From: Beroe forskalii
Lineage: Eukaryota; Ctenophora; Nuda; Beroida; Beroidae
NCBI GenBank assembly: GCA_011033025.1
Contig: WFMF01000199.1
Location: 186,001 to 250,000 of the forward strand
Reading direction: 5' to 3'
DNA: 64,000 nt
This document shows, piece by piece, positions 11,251 to 24,400 of the stretch. Positions within the stretch are counted from its first letter, which is position 1. Each line of letters starts with the position of its first letter. The notes below the pieces were generated by a model. The model searched no databases and had not been told where the DNA came from. It worked only from the letters and a program-made list of their open reading frames with translations. Position numbers and translations under genes: made by a program.

Positions 11251-12667
11251 CTAACCATGGTGAACTCAGTGAAGATCCTTGCTGTACGGCATGTTTAACA
11301 AGGAATCGAAACTGAGGGGCTCCGTACAGGACATTGCTATTGCGACGTATGTGATTATACAGAAAAGATTTAGATGCCAGTTGGCAGTTACCCCGTCAGC
11401 CCCTGTGAGATTCTCCTTTATTATCAGCCCAATGAGAATACACAGGAAACCCAGGCACTGAAACCAGAACCATCAACCTGCAGTTACCTAATGTACCATA
11501 CTTTTTACTACACCAAAACTACATCATCTTAGGGGCTGTCAGAACACTGCTACCTTGCTCTAGTATTCAACCTAAACATAGCTCACTCGTTTGCTGATTT
11601 TGAGCAATGGAGTTCTAAGTAATTTTTAAACAACTTTCAATTCTCAAAAAAGTAGATTGGACAAATTGTTTATTGAAGATGTAGTATTACCTGAGGTCTG
11701 AGGATGCAAGACTTTACCTGAACATAATACCTCGATAATTTCAGAGTTTTCACTTTTCATAGTAATAGAATTACTTTCATAAAATGACTTCTCCAAGCGA
11801 TAATAGAATTGTTAACCACAATAGAATAGTTAAAGCCAATATGAAGATGTAGGACTGCCAATAAAAGATGTAAAGTATGGAATGCAAACGTATACGCTTT
11901 AGTAATCAATGATTTTTTTCACATTATGTTAATTACCATTGTGATGGCAGACAATATGGTTGAATATCGAGCCGATTTTAGCCTTCAAACTTGATTTTTC
12001 CGATCATTTTAGATATCTTACAGAAATACTTAAGATCGGGTGGAATTTTAAACCAGATCCTCAACCTCATCCATTCCATGACATTTCCTATGCACTACAA
12101 AGAATTACGGCTCCATTTGTGACAGTTATTTGGGCACACTTCCAAACTACCTCTCTGTTTTATAGTATTGAATATTGATACTTAAATAGTCAATAATTCA
12201 TCTGATATATTCCTAAAAATGAAGATGTCGTCAGATTGCGATGTCATGATTAATCAGTAATCACCATATATCATAAGATATGTCATACGTGGTTATTAAT
12301 AATCACCACGTATAATAACTTAATAATATATTCAGGTTTAAAATATGATGTGATAAGCAAGATATAGACATACCGACACACTCATTGACAGAGTATGTTG
12401 TATACTCTCCAACTCCGCTGGTATTTTTCACACAATCATCTACTGCTTCTTTGCGGTAGAAGCCGCAGAAAAAGTCAGAGTTGCTTATGATAAACACTTC
12501 ACAGTCGGTAACTTGTTTGCACTTCGCCCTGCAGTCTGCTACTGAGGTGGCAGGGTAATTACTAATGTAAACTTCCGACGCCCGGGGCCCACCACAGGCA
12601 GCCTCCCACAGCAGTCCGCAGTTCACTCCTGAGGGTTAATAAGCTTGTGTTTATACTTTTCATACCT
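11251..12667. repeat. Segmental duplication, copy beta (carries a PAN exon)
   Basis: Direct-orientation copy of 3472-4867, about 7.8 kb away, with few differences. The sushi exons lie between the two copies. Confidence 0.85.
12374..12628 (-). CDS. PAN/apple-domain exon 3 of 3 (phase 1-1)
   Basis: An 85-codon exon with the same splice sites and phases as 4579-4830 and 5126-5377. It encodes CGLLWEAACGGPRASEV, ADCRAKCKQVTDCEV, FFCGFYRKEAVDDC and SVNECV. In transcription order (minus strand) it would be the first of the PAN/sushi exons in the window. It is the most divergent of the three PAN copies near its start and around the KNTSGVGEYTTY segment. Confidence 0.75.
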
Positions 12668-13009
12668 AAATCATACGCAATGAAAGGCTTTAGTTTATTG
12701 AATCAGACATTGGCTTCCACGCCTTGAGACGGGCATCGTATTGTAGCAATGAACAATAACAACGGCGGGCTTAAAGTACTTCTACACCGGCAACACTCAC
12801 CCGAGCCAATACTTCATACACTGTAAATAATTTAATGCTGTACTAATAAGATTAAAAATAAAAATAAAAAATAATTTAATGCTGTACTAATAAGATTAAA
12901 AATAAAAATAAAAAATAAAAATAAAATATATCTAATTAACTATATTAGATTAATTGACCAAAATTATAAAACAAAGAAATCAGAGAAAGTAAATAAGCGA
13001 GAATTATGC

Positions 13010-13690
13010 ACCTTCCAGGCATGTTTTTGCTATGTATTCAAAAACCCTATAGGCACCAGGGTACCGTGCGCAATAAATTATTACGCACTGAAGTGCCAAA
13101 ATGAGGATTTATTACGCACTGTAGGTCATAATAATTTATTATGGTGCAGTGGAACAGTGCGTAATAATTTATTTCGCATGGTCGACCCAGTTGTAGCTTC
13201 ATATCATAGATTAGAACATTTCCTTGTGTTTGAAATTATCCCCTTTTTTACGAGTAATTACGGTGCATAATTCAGTTTAATAACTCGTAAAAATTGCAAA
13301 CCTCTGCAATAAAAACCTCGGCCTTCGGCCTCGGTTCTTAATGCTATATAACACACTCGGGCCTTCGGCCCTCGTGTGTTATATCCCGGGTAGCAATTTC
13401 TACTCGTTACTAAACCCTTCATTATGCACCGTAATTACTCGTAAAAAAGGGGATAATTTCAAACACAAGGAAATGTTTTAGTTTATGATATGAAGGTACA
13501 ACTGGGTCACCTGTGCGAAATAAATTATTACGCACACCAAAATAAATTATTATGACCTACAGTGCGTAATAAATCCTGGTTTTGGCACTTCAGTGCGTAA
13601 TAATTTATTGCGCACGGTACCCTGGTGCCTATAGGGTTTTTGAATGCATAGCAAAAACATGCCTGGAAGGTGCATAATGCGATATAACAC
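13010..13690. repeat. Palindromic pair of TTATGCACCTTCCAGG repeats
   Basis: 13010-13400 runs forward and 13410-13690 is its reverse complement, both ending in the ATTATGCACCTTCCAGGCAT motif. The arms carry GGCCTTCGGCC palindromes. Fold-back structure. The stretch 12700-13000 before it holds only AT-rich AAATAAAAATAAAA repeats. Confidence 0.75.
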
Positions 13691-13929
13691 ACTCGGGCCT
13701 TCGGCCCTCGTGTGTTATATCTCGGTTAGCAATTCTTACTCGTTACTAAACCCTTCATTGTAACACGGTTGGACAAGGTCCCAAGCACTGCAACAACACG
13801 ACACTGAACAGAAATTTCATACACAGAAGTAGAACTGGGTAGTGTATACAAAGGCTGGTCGAGTGTAGGACCGATACAGATACTGATGACCTTATGTCAC
13901 GCCCCACTGTGCCACAATGCCGGCTGATA

Positions 13930-14640
13930 TTATTATGCACCTTCCAGGCATGTTTATGCTATGTATTCAAAAACCCTATAGGCACCAGGGTACCGTGCGC
14001 AATAAATTATTACGCACTGTTGTGCCGAAATCCGGATTTATTACGCACTGTAGGTCATAATAATTTATTATGGTGCAGTGGAACAGTGCGTAATAATTTA
14101 TTTCACACAGTTGAGCAAACTGTACCTTCATATCTTAGTTTAAAACATTTCCTTGTGTTTGAAAATATTGCCATTTTTTCGAGTAAAGTCGGTGCATAAT
14201 TCAGTTTAATATTAACTCGTAAAAAGTACTAAACTAAGCATTGAAAATCTCGGCCTTCGGCCTCGGTTTTTTAATGCCATATTACACACTCGGGCCTTCG
14301 GCCCTCGTGTGTAATATGACGTTTAGTACTTTTTACTCGTTACTAAACCCTTCATTAGAATTATTGAAACAAACCTTGAACGTGTGATGGTAGACCGATG
14401 ATGACGATAAGGACCAGCATTCTACCTCGGAGTGCAGTTTAACTGCAACTTCTTTGCCTACATTCTTGATAAAATGTTTATTACATTAGATGCTTAGATG
14501 GTTGTATTTCTATTTCAACAGTTCAACAGCCGTAAGGCCAATATTTTATACATTTATTCGCTACAATGGGCAGCTTCTCATATAACTCTTCGCACAGTTT
14601 CCTGTACGCTCGGCTGAGTGTACCGTGTGGCTACATCGGG
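13930..14640. repeat. Third copy of the TTATGCACCTTCCAGG repeat
   Basis: Closely matches 6575-6930 plus 7370-7750 without the nested MITE. It contains ACTCGGGCCTTCGGCCCTCG. Not coding. Confidence 0.75.
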
Positions 14641-14689
14641 GGGGGGGGGACTAAATGCAAGACACGAGGCCGGGGTGGGTGGTGTTTGG

Positions 14690-15100
14690 CACTTGGCGAA
14701 ATCACTTAGTCCACTGTACTAACTGAGGTGGTCATCTATGGAAAATCATAATCACTTAGTCCAAATGGCATATTTTACATATTTGGGCACTTTTTGCCAG
14801 ATGACGTCATAATTTTTGGGGTGGATTCCCACAAATTGTATTAAATTTCAGTTAGTACACGGGACAAACTGCTCATTTTCGGGTGGGTCCCTAAAAACAT
14901 GACAAATTTCAGTTAGTACATGGGACAATCTGCAGCGTTTTATGCTCATTTAGGGGTGGGTACCTTCAAATAGTGACAAATATCAGTTAGTACAGGGGAC
15001 AATCTGCCGCTTGAATAGGTTTTTTTGCTAATTTTGGGGTGGGTCACTACAAATGGTGCCAAATATCACTTAGTTCATGGGATTATCTGAAGGGGTGGTG
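14690..15100. repeat. Degenerate tandem repeat, unit about 100 bp
   Basis: About four units with CAGTTAGTACA(C/T)GGGACAA, a TCTGC segment and GGGGTGGGT(C/A)CC. Nothing gene-like is seen from 14640 to 15380. Confidence 0.6.
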
Positions 15101-15380
15101 GGTGGTATTTCAAAATTGGGCAAAAAATCACTTACACCCTTGTTCCATATTGGTGCATATTTCAAAACCTGTTGCATTTTCACGAAAATTTCAAAATGGC
15201 ATTAAATGAAAATCAACCTTTCCATCCAATTAACCATAGTCTGAAGTGTCAAAATCCAAAATTTGGTGAAGAAATCTTGAAAAATGTGGTCACAGGATGC
15301 TTTTGAATTTGGTGGAATTTCACAAATTCAGGTGCGTATTTTGGGACCTTCACTTAAAAGAAATTTTCTTGTCATACTAG

Positions 15381-18300
15381 AGTAGCCCAGCCAAAGTCAG
15401 TATGCAACATTCGAGTGGACAAAGTTGCTCAACGGTTTTTAGTAGTTCCAACTATGCTAAATCGAAAAAAGTTGCTGCCCTTCGATGAATCGACGTCATG
15501 GGGGTGCTAGGGCCACGCCCATTTTCCACCAGGCGCAAGGGCCTGCACCCATAACTTTGCTTCTGAAGGTCGTAGAGACTTCGTTTTGGGCTCAAACGAA
15601 ACGCAATTGCCATGTTTATACACAATTGTCAACAAAAACAAGGCCTTAGATGCTTAAAATCCGAGTTATGGGCGAAAAATGATTTTTGGGCATACGGGCC
15701 AAAAGCCGAGGCAATTTTCCGTAACTCAGTCCAGGAAGGTCTCAGCGAGTTCGTTCATAGCTCAAAAGAAGCGCAATGATCATGTTTATATACAACTTGT
15801 GAACAAACATATGCTCTAAAATGCTCACAAAACGAGTTATGTGCGAAAAACTGATTTTTAACCTTCTTCTCTTGCTTATACTTGGTCAAAGATGCATCCG
15901 TCATTCAAATTTCCTTGTTGAATTTGATGCCAATCATTGTTAGGGACCTAACAGCAACACATTTGTGTTGCAAGAAATGATCTGTTTGCTAGGAGCATCC
16001 CTCAAATCTGGTAAAATATGTCTATTTCAAGATTTTAGCCATATTCCTTTCTGGTTGAGGCACGTAACATGAACAGTAGCCATAGATATCAGCATAGATA
16101 TTTGAGATTCAGTGTACACTTAATGATTGCGGACTGGTTTATGCTATGAAGAGCAGGGCACAGTTTCTAAGATCTTTCTCAAATTTCTCAACCTAGTTCT
16201 GATACAATTCCAAATGAAGGAACGTTTTGACTGCCCAGTACTCAATGCCCATACATCAACTCCAAAAAAGATTCAAGGAAGAAAATGAGTAACTCTACCC
16301 TTTACTGCTTGGGAATGAGGATAGTTTACACCTGCCATTGCACAGCTTTAGTCATTATCAAAATCAGGTTAGCCAAATATCAAACAGGTCACCATTGATC
16401 AGCGAGTTCACCTAGCATTGCAGGGACATCTTGCAACCCAGGAAGCTAACATGGTGAGTAGAAAAACAATGTCCACTTACAAGGTTACAACGACAGTGCT
16501 GAATACAAATTGAATGATGAATTATGATGGGTATTACATGTCTACACTGATGGCCCAGTAGGTGTAGGTTGAGTTTATAGGGGAACGGACATTTCATCTC
16601 CCGACACTTCATCTCACGACATTTCATCTCGCGACATTTCATCTCCGACACTTCATCTCAAAGTAGGACATTTCATCTCAAGGGTTTTTTGAAGTACGAC
16701 GTTTCATCTCCAGGGTGCGACGTTTCATCTCAAAGGTATAAATTGTAAATATGTAAACGACATTTCATCTCCAGAGTGCGACGTTTCATCTCAAAGGAGT
16801 TACGACACTTCATCTCTAACTGTAATTTACAAGTAGATGATTAACATTTCATCTCAGGGTGCGACACTTCATCTCAGACTGCCACACTCCATCTCAGACT
16901 GCGACACTTCGTCTCAGGGTACGACACTTCATCTCAGGGTACGACACTTCAGTTGGGTACGACACTTCGCTCACACTGCGACACTTCGTCTCAGTACGAC
17001 TGTTCATCTCAACGACACTTCATCTCAGGGTACGACACTTATCACACACTGCGACATTTCATCTCAGGGTACGACACTTCATCTCAGACTGCGACACTTC
17101 ATCTATCTTCATCTTGCGAAACTTGATTTCATCTCTGCCCTGCAACTGAATTTCATCTCTGGCTACGATTCTAAATCTCCTAAGGGTACAACATTTCAGA
17201 CACATCTCAGACTGGACTTGTCAAACTACTTCATCTCAGGGTACGACATTTCATCTCAGCGTACGACACTTCATCTCAGGGTACGACACTTCATCTCAGG
17301 GTACAACACTTCATCTAAGACTGCGATATTTCATCTCAGACTGCGACACTTCATCTCAGGTTACGACACTTCATCTCAGACTGCGACATTTCATCTCAGG
17401 GCACGACACTTCATCTTCAGTTTTGGGTGGTTATTGTGCCTGCTCATTGTGCTTCTGGCTGGATAGGTTGAGGACAAGTTCTGGATCTTGGGCACTGGAC
17501 AGACAAAGCACTGAGTACATTTGCTCATGAAAAGATTGTATACTGCCACTGTCTCAAGAGCCTAAATAGCTACATTTCACTAGTACAGAGGCTTGGTGAA
17601 TTCACCGAGCATTGGTGGTCTGACTGAAGCTGTCCAATAGGAAGAGTAAACTATAACTAGCTTCATTCTCAAACAATCAAGAATAACTCTTCTTCTTCTT
17701 CTAGATAGAAAGAGGCTTAAATTCATCTGAATAGTTTGAAATTTACACGTCATACTGAATCTTATTCGGATTTGATGCAATTATATAATGCAAATATGCA
17801 AGGACACTGGACAGTCAAAAATATTCCTACTTTTGTACATTTTGGATTATATCAGAACTTCATAGACATAAACCAGTCATTAAGGGTACACTGAATCCCA
17901 AATAGATGCTGATATCTATGGCTATTGTTCATGTTACATGCCCCAACCAGAAAGGGGTATGTCTAAAATGGACATATTTCACCAGATTGAGAGATGCTCC
18001 TAATCCTAGCAAACACAAATGTGTTGCTGGTAGGTCGGGCTCACAATGATTGGCCTCAGATTTAACAAGGAAATTTGAATGACAGATGGGCAGATGTTGG
18101 CCTTGCAATCGGCCTGATCAGTGCTGATCAGTGCATTATGCCTAATGCCTATCAGCATTAAATCGGTGCTGATCAGCGCTGATCGGTACCTATTTCAAGG
18201 TCAAAATCTGATGCAGATGCATCTTTGGCCAAGATATGCTACTGTTAGGTCCCTAGCAATGATTGGCAGCAGATTTAACAAGGAAATTTGAATGACAGAT

Positions 18301-19050
18301 GGGCAGATGTTGGCCTTGCAATCGGCCTGATCAGTGCTGATCAGTCCATTATGCCTATTGCCTAATGCCTATCGGCAATAAATCGGTGCTGATCAGTGCT
18401 GATCGGCACATATTTCATTATTTCAAGGTCAAAATCTGATGCAGATGCATCTTTGGCCAAGATATGTTACTGTTAGGTCCCTAACAATGATTGGCATCAA
18501 ATTCAACAAGGAAATCCGAATCACGGATGCATCTTTGACCAAGGATAAGCAAGCGAAGAAGGTTAAAAATCAGTTTTTCGCACATAACTCGTTTTGTGAG
18601 CATTTTAGAGCATATGTTTGTTCACAAGTTGTATATAAACATGATCATTGCGCTTCTTTTGAGCTATGAACGAACTCGGTGAGACCTTCCTGGACTGAGC
18701 TGCGGAAGATTGCCTCATCTTTGGCCCGCGTATGCCCAAAAATCAGTTTTTCGCCCATAACTCGGATTTTAAGCATCTAAGGCCTTGTTTTTGTTGACAA
18801 TTGTATATAAACATGGCAATTGCGTTTCGTTTGAGCCCAAAACGAAGTCTCTACGACCTTCAGAAGCAAAGTTATGGGTGCAGGCCCTTATGCGCCTGGG
18901 TGGAAAAATGGGCGTGGCCCTAGCACCCCCCATGACGTCGATTCATCGAAGGGCAGCAACTTTTTTCGATTTAGCATAGTTGGAACTACTAAAAACCGTT
19001 GAGCAACTTTGTCCACTCGAATGTTGCATACTGACTTTGGCTGGGCTACT
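15381..19050. mobile_element. 3.7 kb fold-back element with long inverted arms
   Basis: The left arm begins AGTAGCCCAGCCAAAGTCAG and the right arm ends with its reverse complement at 19050. The arms (about 15381-16150 and 17865-19050) stay alignable over several hundred bases. The right arm has an extra tandem copy of a segment containing GGCCTGATCAGTGCTGATCA. The centre holds the TTCATCTC array. No transposase-like ORF. No clear target duplication, although ATACT occurs in inverted form just outside both ends. Confidence 0.75.
16590..17420. repeat. Minisatellite of about 20 bp units (TTCATCTC)
   Basis: Dozens of units of the type GACACTTCATCTCAGGGTAC, with GACTGC alternating for GGGTAC. The long open frame across it is repetitive and not a gene. 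Confidence 0.9.
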
Positions 19051-19195
19051 GGAGTATCATATAGAAGCTTATATGTTCATGCTATTCCTGTATTTGGTCG
19101 GCTAAAACACTCATTTAACATATCCAACCCTGAAAACTTGGACATATCATGCCAATTTTTCGTTATTTCAGTACCATATTGGCAAAAATCCTTTT

Positions 19196-19985
19196 CTGTA
19201 ATGGTACCATTTTTGTTCGTGATTCTTGGCATTCTTTTGAAATGACACCATTTTTGTTTCTGGTTTATGACACATTTTCCAAATGGTACCATTTTGAATT
19301 TTCATTTTTTGTTCATAATTTTTGGACTTTTTGAAATGGTACCATTTTTGTCCGTGATTTTTGGCCCTTTTTGAAATGGTACCGTTTGTTTTTGTTCGTG
19401 ATTTTTGACACATTTTCCAAATGGTACCATTTTTGTTCGTGATTTTTTGGTGCCTTTTTGAAATGGTACCAAATTTGTGTCCGATTTTCTGCGCCTTTTC
19501 GAAGTGCTACCTTTTTTGTTCGTGATTTTTGGCAATTTTTTCGAATGGTCCCTTTTTTGTTGCTTAATTTTGCTATTTTGTTGCTTTCTTGAATCTAACT
19601 ATGGATGATGGCCAATCGGGACTCATTTTCCTGTCGAAAGGGGGTTTAATTTTTTTCGGGGGGGGGGGTTAATTTAACCCCCCAGGTGGATATAACAAAT
19701 TCACAATAGAGATATAGTGCATATTTCTATAAGTCTATAGAACCGTGACCGGGTTCATAAAAGTGGTTTAGACCCTCGTCCTTTAGACTGTGGGTCTGAA
19801 CCGGAAACATCCCTCGGCTTACTCCTTCAGGAAATATCCCAAAATGTACCCAAAAGATGTATTTTTAAGTATATTTTGTTGCTTGAATTAACTGTTTCTC
19901 AACATTTTCGTTGTGTTCTCATTGTGTTGCTGATTTTTGTATGGCCAAATTACGTTAAATGGCAGTCATATTACGTCGTAAATAG
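19196..19985. repeat. Second KpnI-palindrome array block
   Basis: Same order as 8213-8960: GGTACCATTTTTGTTCGTGA units, GGGGGTTTAATTT, GGGGTTAATTTAACCCCCC and AGGTGGATAT, down to GGCCAAATTACG. The stretch 19990-20950 that follows shows no repeat or gene I can recognise. Confidence 0.8.
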
Positions 19986-21119
19986 CAGTGATAATAATAT
20001 GGAAATATACCGAAAAGGCTCAATAACTTTTTATTGGAAGCATCTAGCTTCATAATTCGTTTTCCTATCCCTTTTTCATATAATTATATATTGCCATTAG
20101 CGAATCTGAATTTTGGCCAAATAAGTATATAAAGGTAACGTACAGACATAAGCCATAAAAGTCTCAACAAGGTAAAACTGGTACAAAACCCCTACACTCA
20201 GTTGTCGAATCTGCGTCAGCGGAGCAAGACATATTCAAACCAAGCTGTTTTGCGTAATGATTCCTGTTATTAGCATAATGAGAGTGACATGATGAGTCCT
20301 AATTTAGAAAATGAAGGCAAGGATTCGGCTTGGTGCTCATTATGATAAGTAGATTAGGGCGTCAGTAGAATAAGAATTGGAGCCTTGCTGTAAGAAGCAG
20401 GGACCAGGCAACTAGGTATTCACCATGAAGTGATTACCAAACTGCTTAGCTTGTGATTTTAAAGTAGGTTCACTGGGCTGCTAATAAATGAGAGAGTCAG
20501 GGAGGCATTGGAAACAATGAAAATCCCGCGTTTCGGAGACGAAAACCAGCGAATCTCTGGAATACTAGGGTATTATAAAACCTGAATTGTAATTATGTTT
20601 GAATATTTTGAATAGGTACTGAATCTTTGATTGCGTTAGTGATTGAGCCGAAGAACCAAGTCTCTGAATTCGATTTACTCCGTGCTTTTCATCTCTGGGA
20701 GTCTGGACCTGGTATAACATTTTGAAAGGATCCTGGACCAAAAGAACAGTTGCAATTTACTGGGACGCGTCTTTCTGTGGATAAGTCCAGCCGCAAACTA
20801 ACAAATTCACTGTTGCTTCCATAGCAACACTTGCCATTATTCACTAGTTCACTGTTGCTCTGTTGTTGCCATAGCAGGAGGGTTGTTATATACGTGCAGA
20901 TACCGTGAAGAAGTACGGCGTATTAGTTCTTGGAGAAAAATACGCGTATTTTTTCTCAAAAATTCGCGAATAGGGGATGTTAAACACGCGAAAGAGTACG
21001 CGCGCAGCACGCTACCGAATGAAATTTTGATGTGGTATCGTGAACATTCAGGGTGCGGGCGACGTTTTTACACACATGGCAATACAAATTAATCATAAAA
21101 GTTGACCGATGTATTTTGA

Positions 21120-22095
21120 CTATCTATTGCAATCCCAGAGAATACAGCAATTTTAAGATTTCAGAAAAAATACGTACCGTATTCTCCCCCGAACTTTTTA
21201 AAAATACGTATAATTCAATTTTTCCCAAAACCAAAAAGGATTTGGTTGTGATGGTCCGCGGTGGTTTTAAGGCGTTCTTTACTGTAAAACCCATGATATG
21301 AGAAAGAACGCGACGGTTAAAACTGCTGCAACGTCACTTATAAAATATACAGCATTCACGTAACTTAAATGCATCAAAAAAGTGTCGTTGCGGCAGTTTT
21401 AACCGTCGCGTTCTTTCTCATATCATGGGTTTTACAGTAAAGAACGCCTTAAAACCGCCGCGGACCATCACAACCAAATCCTTTTTGGTTTGGGAAAAAT
21501 ATCACCCTTTTTCTGTGCCGAGATATTGAAATTTGGCGTCAAATCGCGCGTAAAAATTCGCGTTACCTAGCATTACTGATGACGTCACAATTACGTCATA
21601 AAATTAGATGAACTATCTGAGACCCATTCATTAACACAATTGGGACTATGACCGACAACATATCCAAAGATGAAGTTCTGGGGTGGTCCCGTTCTCTCTC
21701 CACTAGCTTCACAAGTTTTGCAATTTTTTGGTATTTTTTTCGTGTCAAAGTGTTTCAAATAATTGCATATATCTCAATGATGCCGGGAAGCCCAGAACTT
21801 TTCGACCACATTTTTGAAAAGTACATTAAATTTCCTTTCTACGCTAGGAGGAGCATTTTTTCCTATCTCGAAAGCTTCATACCGAAAAATTGCGTTAAAA
21901 AACGTCTATTTTTGGGAAAATCGACATTCGAAATTCATAGTTTTGTGACGTCATTATGACGTCATTATCATGACGTAAAATAGTTTTTAATGTCACTAAC
22001 TGCAAGTTCTATCTTTCTACTTTCCAACGCTGGGTCGATGAGCTCTGCATCTTTTAGTACACTTCTTGCACTAAAGCGTCATCTCTCTATATGTA
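21120..22095. repeat. Repeat 'P', copy I
   Basis: Reverse complement of 58208-59165 and related to 49395-50290. It contains a large hairpin and CGACCCAGCGTTGGAAA near the inner end. It also holds a 103-residue open frame at 21648-21959 that is nearly unchanged in copy II but broken in copy III. Confidence 0.8.
21221..21499. repeat. Perfect-arm hairpin inside repeat P
   Basis: TTTCCCAAAACCAAAAAGGA at the left is mirrored at the right. The arms, about 110 bp, include GATGGTCCGCGGTGG and CATGATATGAGAAAGAACGC around a loop with ATACAGCATTCACG. Present in inverse at 58790-59060 and, diverged, at 50040-50275. Confidence 0.75.
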
Positions 22096-22103
22096 TATAC
22101 CTC

Positions 22104-23219
22104 TATGGATAGCCAAAAACAATTGAAAATTGTTTGGGTTACGCAGCCACTCCAGTACCTAAAATTATACGATTAAAACTATTGATATGAGTTTAAATCG
22201 CAGCCTGTCCGTGGCGGTGTGCTTTGGTTACTAAGAATTAAGCAGAACTTAACATTCATCAACTCACTGCCGTTTGAATCTCCTTCAGTTAACTAATTAA
22301 GCGTGGTGGACGCGTAAAGAAAGTACCTATAATTTCTAGCATTCTTTGAAGTGTGTTTTCACGTGAAAAGGCTTGAACCCATGCTGAAATTAATCGTACG
22401 TTCATCCCTATTTGATGATTGAAATCGTCATCTTTTAGCGACTTTGAGGGCGATTGCAATGTAAAAAATGAGTCCACTACTTTAAGGGGGCCGGGGGGGG
22501 GGGTCTGAGGTCGATTTTCGGTTTTTTGTTGTTTCTGATAGAGCTGAACGCCAGCTACCAGAAGGTTTTTACCGCATCAAAAAATATTGTTCCTAGCCGA
22601 AGTTATGAATTTTTCAAATCGCGATTTCGCCTGTAATTACAGTGCGCGCGCGAACTTACGACGCGATTTGCCGAAAATAAACTTTAAAATCTATCTCCTC
22701 CTACAGTTTTTGAGGAAAACCCTTGAAACTTGGTAGTTATGTTCTAGGGCATAAAACAAAACTTTCATGCGAGCCGATTTTTGATTTAGGCCTCAGAAGT
22801 GAAAATATGAATTTTCAAAGTTGGCTCCTGTTCCAAAAATGGTCAAAAATGACGATTTTCAAAAATGGTAGCTGGCGTTCAGCTCTATCAGAAACAACAA
22901 AAAACCGATAATCGACCTCAGACCCCCCCGGCCCCCTTAATAATGCCGTTAGGAAACACGAAGTCACATTTATCATGGTTGGAGTGACAACATCGCGATT
23001 GTGAAGATATTCGACAAGAATGAAGTAGAACGTTTTTACGGGTGTACTGTGTAATAAGCTCACATCATATGCGTGACCAAGATATTTCTTAGTAACCAAA
23101 GCACACCGCCACGGACAGGCTGCGATTTAAACTCATATCAATAGTTTTAATCGTATAATTTTAGGTACTGAGTGGCTGCGTAACCCAAACAATTTTCAAT
23201 TGTTTTTTGGCTATCCATA
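22104..23219. mobile_element. MITE with 132 bp inverted ends, copy I
   Basis: Ends TATGGATAGCCAAAAACAAT ... inverse, with arms 22104-22235 and 23088-23219. TA at both outer edges fits a TA target. A smaller copy is at 56385-56783. This copy is enlarged by the TTAA element at 22486-22936. Confidence 0.75.
22486..22936. mobile_element. TTAA-flanked MITE (piggyBac/Kolobok-like target)
   Basis: Inverted ends of roughly 75 bp: GGGGGCC, a G run, then CTGAGGTCGATT, GGTTTTTTGTTGTTTCTGAT and GAACGCCAGCTACCA, mirrored at the right. TTAA lies on both sides (22482-22485 and 22937-22940). It is nested in the 22104-23219 element. No transposase ORF. Confidence 0.8.
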
Positions 23220-23279
23220 TCACTCTTTTTGGCATAAAACTTACGACAATCAGTTCAAATTGTGATAATTGCTACTGCC

Positions 23280-24400
23280 AAGAACTTTCATGCTCTAAAC
23301 GTGAGAATTACGTCGCTATCATTTTGACTTTTGAGTTATAGGCGATAATTACTTTAATTGGTCAATTAACTAATTAAGGGGTTGGCAACCGATACTTCGA
23401 CTAAACGAATTATTCGTAGTTTTGGCTTAAATTGATGATGCCGTTGAAATTGAGACGCTAACATTTTTACTTTTTGAGTTATATGCGATAATTACTTTAA
23501 TTGGCCAATTAACTAATGAAGCGGCAGGCAACCGGTACTTAGATTAAACGAATAAATCGTAATTTCAACGTAAGTTACCCGTGCCGTAAAAATTAAGTCG
23601 CTATCATTGTTACTTTTTGAGTTATAGGCGATAATTACTTTAATTGGCCAATTAACTAATTAAGCGGCGGGCAACCGGTACTTAGAGTAAACGAATAAAT
23701 CGTAATTTCGACGTAAGTTTCTGATGCCGTAGAAATTAAGTCGCTATCATTCTTACTTTTTGAGTTGTAGGCGATAATTACCTTAATTGGCCAATTAAAT
23801 AATTAAGCGGCGGGCAACTGGTACTTAAATTAAACGTACATCTCGTAATTTTGGTTTCAGTTACTGATGCCGTTGGAATTAAGCCACTATCATTCTTACT
23901 TTTTGAGTTATAGGCGATAATTACCTTAATTGGCCAATCAAATAATTAGGCAGCGGGCAGCTGGTACTTAAATTAAACGTGCATCTCGTAATTTTGTTTT
24001 TAATTACTGATGCCGTTGGAATTAAGTCGATATCATTTTTACTTCTTGAGTTATAAGCGATAATTACTTTAATTGGTCAATTTACTAATTAAGCGGTTGG
24101 CAACAGTTACTTTAATTAAACGTGCATCTCGTAATTTTGTTTTTAGTTACTGATGCCGTTGGTATTAAGTCGCTATCATTTTTACTTCTTGAGTTATAAG
24201 CGATAATTACTTTAATTGGACAATTAACTAATTAAGCGGTTGGCAACCGGTACTTAAATCAAACTTACAAATCGTGATTTTGGCTTAAGTTAATGATGCT
24301 GTTAGAATTAAGTCATATCATTTTTATTTTTGGAGTTATACGCGATAATTACTTTAATTGGCCAATTAACCAATTAAGGACTTGTCATTTAAAATTTCAT
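23280..24400. repeat. Tandem array, unit about 140 bp, copy I
   Basis: About eight units containing GCGATAATTACTTTAATTGG, CCAATTAACTAATTAAGCGG and GATGCCGTTGAAATTAAGTC. The same array with five units lies at 56900-57560. The stretch 24400-25360 after it has only TCGGG-type short repeats and unique-looking non-coding sequence. Confidence 0.8.

Noticed and set aside
16837-17466. 209-residue plus-strand frame
   Set aside because: Translation of the 20-bp TTCATCTC minisatellite. Overlapping frames are equally open and repetitive.
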